Assembly (NCBI GenBank): GCA_003509235.1
Contig: DONH01000210.1
Coordinates: 1-7,028 of the forward strand
Direction of reading: 5' to 3'
Length of the DNA: 7,028 nt
Source: Planctomycetaceae bacterium
GTDB lineage: Bacteria; Planctomycetota; Planctomycetia; Pirellulales; UBA1268
Position 1 is the stretch's first letter; every line of letters begins with the position of its first letter. Below the pieces are notes generated by a model that searched no databases, was not told the origin of the DNA, and saw only the letters and a list, made by a program, of their open reading frames with translations. Shown piece after piece: positions 4,705-7,028 of this stretch. The position numbers were made by a program, and so were the translations under genes.

Positions 4705-5139
4705 GTGAAACAACTGCGTGTAGCTATAAACGTGGCGGTCACAGTGGCAATGATGTTGCCAACTGGGATTTTTGCAGAGTGTTGTTGCCGTTCGAACAAA
4801 ATAGGTTGCTGTGCGGTAGAGAAGCCCACTGAGACTCCGAAGGGCAGCTGCTGTAGTTGTGAGCAGAGACTCGCAGAGCAGGATTCATTTCTTGAATGCG
4901 TAACATCCAAGATAGAGAATCGAGATCAATCATCATGTGAGTGTTGCCTCAAGGTTCGGCAGAGCTCATCGGCGGTTTCCATAAAGTTGAATAACGCTGA
5001 TTTAGGTCATGCGTCACTAGATTATTTTGCTGTAGATGATGGTAGGCCGCAGGAATCTCGGATAAATCGCATTGAAACTGTGCCGCCGGAGATAAGTAAC
5101 CACAAACGCCAAGCGATTCTTTGTGTCTGGCTTCATTAA
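4705..5139 (+). CDS. exported Cys-cluster protein, 144 aa
   Basis: I do not recognise a named family. Residues 1-24 form a clear Sec signal peptide (basic MKQLR, hydrophobic core, GIFA before Glu25), so the mature protein would begin ECCC. Thirteen cysteines occur, mostly clustered: C26-28, C35-36, C49-50 and C52, C65, C78, C80-81, plus C140 in the C-terminal ILCVWLH. Most of the second half (about 87-135) lacks Cys and looks hydrophilic. The start is the GTG at 4705, with GGAGA (4691-4695) 9 nt upstream; a TTG at 4684 would put extra charged residues before the signal peptide. It precedes the metallothionein-like gene by 56 bases with no terminator between, so the two are probably co-transcribed. 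Paired cysteines in an exported protein suggest binding of soft metals such as Cu, Zn or Ag, or disulfide formation. This is inference. A leader-like regulatory role for the next gene is an alternative. Confidence 0.8.
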   Translation: MKQLRVAINVAVTVAMMLPTGIFAECCCRSNKIGCCAVEKPTETPKGSCCSCEQRLAEQDSFLECVTSKIENRDQSSCECCLKVRQSSSAVSIKLNNADLGHASLDYFAVDDGRPQESRINRIETVPPEISNHKRQAILCVWLH

Positions 5140-5182
5140 TTGAATATCTTCTAGTCGTTTTATTTCTATTTTTATTATTAAC

Positions 5183-5190
5183 GAAGGAGA
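5183..5190 (+). promoter_or_regulatory. strong ribosome binding site for the metallothionein-like gene
   Basis: GAAGGAGA ends 5 bases before the ATG at 5196, the best Shine-Dalgarno match in the window, and fixes that start. An in-frame TTG at 5121 inside the upstream gene would add 25 residues in front of an already complete signal peptide. The bases before it (5140-5180) are strongly T-rich. Confidence 0.85.
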
Positions 5191-5195
5191 TTTCT

Positions 5196-5477
5196 ATGTT
5201 GATCAAATCATTGGCAGGGCTTGCACTGCTTGGTGCCGTAGTGGCAACCCCGTTTGCTCTTGCTACTTTCAATGGTTCAAGTGCAGCAGCATGTATGTGC
5301 TGTGGGGAAAACTGCACGTGTTCCGACTGCGGATGTGATGCAAACCAGTGCTCGTGCAGTACTGGTGGCTCGTGTGCGTGTTCGTCAGGATGTGCTTCAC
5401 CATGCTGTGACAAAGGCTGCAGTGAAACTGCTGTCGAATCAAGTTGCTGCGAAAAAGGTGAATGCGATTCAGAATAA
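5196..5477 (+). CDS. exported metallothionein-like Cys-rich protein, 93 aa
   Basis: Residues 1-23 look like a Sec signal peptide (MLIK, hydrophobic core, PFALA before Thr24). The remaining 70 residues hold 18 cysteines (33, 35, 36, 40, 42, 45, 47, 52, 54, 60, 62, 66, 70, 71, 75, 84, 85, 90) in C-x-C, C-C and C-x-x-C spacings, with no His and an acidic tail. That density is metallothionein-like and suits thiolate clusters with Cu(I), Zn, Cd or Ag. Known bacterial metallothioneins (SmtA/BmtA type) are cytosolic and contain His, so this is not a close member. Oxidation to disulfides outside the cytoplasm is the alternative. It lies in an operon with the upstream Cys-cluster gene and ends 27 bases before a strong terminator. 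Coding status is very well supported by start signals and Cys periodicity; the metal is unknown. Confidence 0.88.
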   Translation: MLIKSLAGLALLGAVVATPFALATFNGSSAAACMCCGENCTCSDCGCDANQCSCSTGGSCACSSGCASPCCDKGCSETAVESSCCEKGECDSE

Positions 5478-5498
5478 AACTGAATCTGATTGCATGAT

Positions 5499-7028
5499 TT
5501 AATGAAGGGCCGCACTGGCATTGCTGGTGCGGCCCTTTTGTTTCGTCCAAGTTTTAGTAGTCGATATATTTTGGTCTCTGTCCTGAAGTAGGTAGCTCAT
5601 GAGATCCTGGATTTCATGAGTAGTCATGTTGTCGAGCAGGCCAAGAGGCATGATTGATGTTGTGAGTTCTTTTCTCTCTTCGATGTCGGCTTTCAAAATG
5701 AAAAAAGTTTCACCATTGGTTTGTATATACGCCTGTTTCTTGCCCTCTCGTCCAACGATAAGACCGGTGAGAAGTTTTCCATCCTTTGTCAGGAGTTGTT
5801 GTGGCCGGTAATAGGGTGCTATTTCAGCATTTGGATTGACGATATGTTCGAGTAACCAGTCGCGGCTGATGCCTGTTTGGTTTTGAATAGTTGTCAGATC
5901 GGGCCCTACTGTATTTCCACGGCCATTCTTGGCATGGCACCTGTAACAGCCTCCAAGAACCGAGTGAAAGAAAAGCCTTCTGCCAACGGCAGGGTCGGGC
6001 TCGCGTGATGACTGCGCAATCAGTTCACGCCACGCCTGCAGGTCAGTCGCGGGGGGTTTTTCTGGTAGATGTCGCCCCGTGATTCCTGCTGATAGTGTGC
6101 GATACGCTTCCTGTGAGACGATCTCACTTGTTGACTCGGTCAAGAGATGAAGCAAGCCGTTATGGTCGGCGGCGCTTGGAGTGAGTCCTGCGATTGCGTC
6201 CGCTCTGAGATCTTCACTGAGTGTTTGGTCCGCTGCCAGTTTTACAAGCACCCGCATGCGATTCGGATTTGGATGAATGACAAGCGAGTGGATAGCCTCT
6301 CGCTTCATAATTTCATGTTCTGAGTCGGCGAGGCTCGCAAGAGTGTCGACGGTGAGGTTTTTGTGATTGATGTCGATACTTTGTAACGCAAGTGCACGAA
6401 TGCGGGGGGGCTTGGCTGTGTCAATTGATAATTTGAGGAGTGTGTCGTCCGGCGAGAATTCCTGTTTCGATGTTCCTGCAATGGTGGCAAGTGATGCGAT
6501 GACTGCACGGAGCTCTTTGCGATTGAGCTCCGGTAGATCGAGGAGTTGCTCAAGGTTCGCGTGAAACTGCGTGAGGCCTTTGTCTGCAATCCATTTGATT
6601 CCGACAAAACGAACGTTAGGTGAGGTGTCTTGTAAAAGCTTCGGAATGACACTTGGTTGTCCCTGGTGAGAAAGTCTTTTCAGGACAACTGCATGGTGTG
6701 CCCGGGCTGTCGAGCTGTGATGGCTGTCAAACGGATGGTCGAGGAGAATTTCTGGGTGTGTGGTAAGAATTTGAATTGCTTGAGTACGAACGTATGGGTC
6801 GTCACTTCCTAGTGATGCGAGCGATTCTTCAGGGGTCATCACTTGATGTGAGTCAGCGCGTTGCAAAGGACACATCTGTACTGGCTGTTTGAATTCGACC
6901 CGCCAGATCCGTCCATGGCCGTGTACCGGATATGAGATTTTTACCCAGTCGGTGAAGTAAAGATGTTTTCCATCGGCAGAGTATGAGAAATGAACTGGCC
7001 GAAAATCATCTGGGCCACTCAGGAACGG
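5499..7028 (-). CDS. PVC-type heme-binding CxxCH protein (membrane-bound dehydrogenase-like beta-propeller + HEAT + cytochrome c), 5'-truncated by window edge
   Basis: The frame is open to the window edge, so 509 C-terminal residues are visible and the N-terminus, with any signal peptide, is missing. Visible residues 1-46 are the end of a beta-propeller (FRPV, ADGKHLYFTDW, GHGRIWRV), typical of the PVC 'putative membrane-bound dehydrogenase' domain. Residues from about 65 to 310 are helical HEAT-like repeats (for example SDDPYVRTQAIQIL, DTSPNVRFVGIKWIAD). The cytochrome domain follows, with DPAVGRRLFF, CYRCH (361-365; bases 5934-5948), GPDLTTI, and a likely distal Met ligand at M460 in SIMPLGL. 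This matches the TIGR02604/TIGR02603 architecture common in Planctomycetes and Verrucomicrobia. The protein is probably periplasmic, oxidising or transferring electrons from a carbon substrate that is not known. The last ~25 residues after DLMSYLL are low in structure, and part is encoded by the opposing operon's terminator. It converges on the Cys-rich operon with 21 bases between stops. No functional link is evident. Confidence 0.95.
   Translation of the reverse strand, partial: PFLSGPDDFRPVHFSYSADGKHLYFTDWVKISYPVHGHGRIWRVEFKQPVQMCPLQRADSHQVMTPEESLASLGSDDPYVRTQAIQILTTHPEILLDHPFDSHHSSTARAHHAVVLKRLSHQGQPSVIPKLLQDTSPNVRFVGIKWIADKGLTQFHANLEQLLDLPELNRKELRAVIASLATIAGTSKQEFSPDDTLLKLSIDTAKPPRIRALALQSIDINHKNLTVDTLASLADSEHEIMKREAIHSLVIHPNPNRMRVLVKLAADQTLSEDLRADAIAGLTPSAADHNGLLHLLTESTSEIVSQEAYRTLSAGITGRHLPEKPPATDLQAWRELIAQSSREPDPAVGRRLFFHSVLGGCYRCHAKNGRGNTVGPDLTTIQNQTGISRDWLLEHIVNPNAEIAPYYRPQQLLTKDGKLLTGLIVGREGKKQAYIQTNGETFFILKADIEERKELTTSIMPLGLLDNMTTHEIQDLMSYLLQDRDQNISTTKTWTKQKGRTSNASAALH
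5505..5543 (+). terminator. intrinsic terminator of the Cys-rich operon, inside the convergent gene
   Basis: AAGGGCCGCAC (5505-5515) pairs perfectly over 11 bp with GTGCGGCCCTT (5527-5537). Two wobble and two G-C pairs can extend the stem to a GC-ATT-GC tip. TTTTGTTT follows (5536-5543). The hairpin overlaps the last codons of the minus-strand heme gene. On the minus strand the following bases are not a T-run, so it serves mainly the plus strand. Confidence 0.9.

Noticed and set aside
5290..5300. Lipobox reading of AAAC before Cys33 in the metallothionein-like protein
   Set aside because: The residues before Cys33 are polar (NGSS) and separated from the hydrophobic core, so cleavage after PFALA by signal peptidase I is more likely than lipoprotein processing.
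5466..5486. Inverted repeat GATTCAG-AATAAAA-CTGAATC at the end of the metallothionein-like gene, possible terminator for the minus-strand gene
   Set aside because: The stem is only 7 bp and AT-rich, and no T-run follows on the minus strand. The GC-rich hairpin at 5505 is a far better terminator for the plus strand, and none is clear for the minus gene.
4949..5521. 190-codon minus-strand ORF rich in His and Pro antisense to the Cys-rich operon
   Set aside because: Its His-rich composition is the reverse-complement shadow of the Cys/Ala codons in the genuine metallothionein-like gene, which has a strong ribosome site, signal peptide and regular Cys spacing.

Overview
This window looks like chromosomal DNA from a planctomycete (PVC group). 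Two gene types diagnostic of that group are present: paired DUF1559-type pseudopilins carrying the H-X9-DG C-terminal motif, and the 3' part of a 'PVC-type heme-binding CxxCH' protein (end of a beta-propeller, HEAT-like repeats, one cytochrome c site). Base composition is moderate and most start sites are only partly marked by Shine-Dalgarno sequences. I cannot name a genus.

Layout: (1) 37-759, minus strand, an SRAP (YedK/HMCES-type) abasic-site DNA-crosslinking protein ending in a likely sliding-clamp-binding motif. (2) 760-1199, a 440-base divergent intergenic region with candidate promoters, a palindrome and a direct repeat. (3) 1200-2764 and 2881-4532, a two-gene cassette present twice in tandem. 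Each copy has a 129-residue Cys/His-rich membrane or exported small protein that ends in PRGPP plus a few residues, then a structured spacer of about 170-185 bases, a DUF1559 pseudopilin and a strong terminator. (4) 4705-5477, two exported Cys-rich proteins: a 144-residue protein with CC/CCC clusters and a 93-residue metallothionein-like protein with 18 cysteines. Their terminator lies inside the convergent gene. (5) 5499-7028, minus strand, the PVC cytochrome/dehydrogenase-like protein, cut by the window edge.

The five consecutive plus-strand genes (1200-5477) read as an envelope metal-handling island. Soft-metal ligands are concentrated in every product: Cys/His clusters in the small proteins, His-Asp-Glu patches in the pseudopilins, and Cys arrays in the last two genes. 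No transporter, ATPase or known metal regulator is in view, so the metal is not determined.

The most interesting possibility is that the two 129-residue proteins are metal-sensing leader peptides rather than, or as well as, structural proteins. They have diverged to roughly a quarter identity by eye, yet share an N-terminal hydrophobic segment, a CVxC motif at residues 73-76 and an RGPP near the C-terminus. This resembles RAPP-type arrest peptides and DUF2946/CruR-like copper-responsive upstream ORFs. In both, a perfect 6-bp hairpin sits at the last codons right at or after RGPP, and the spacer before the pseudopilin carries further inverted repeats. In the second copy two of these are mutually exclusive pairings. 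This is a hypothesis; the sequence alone does not prove regulation.
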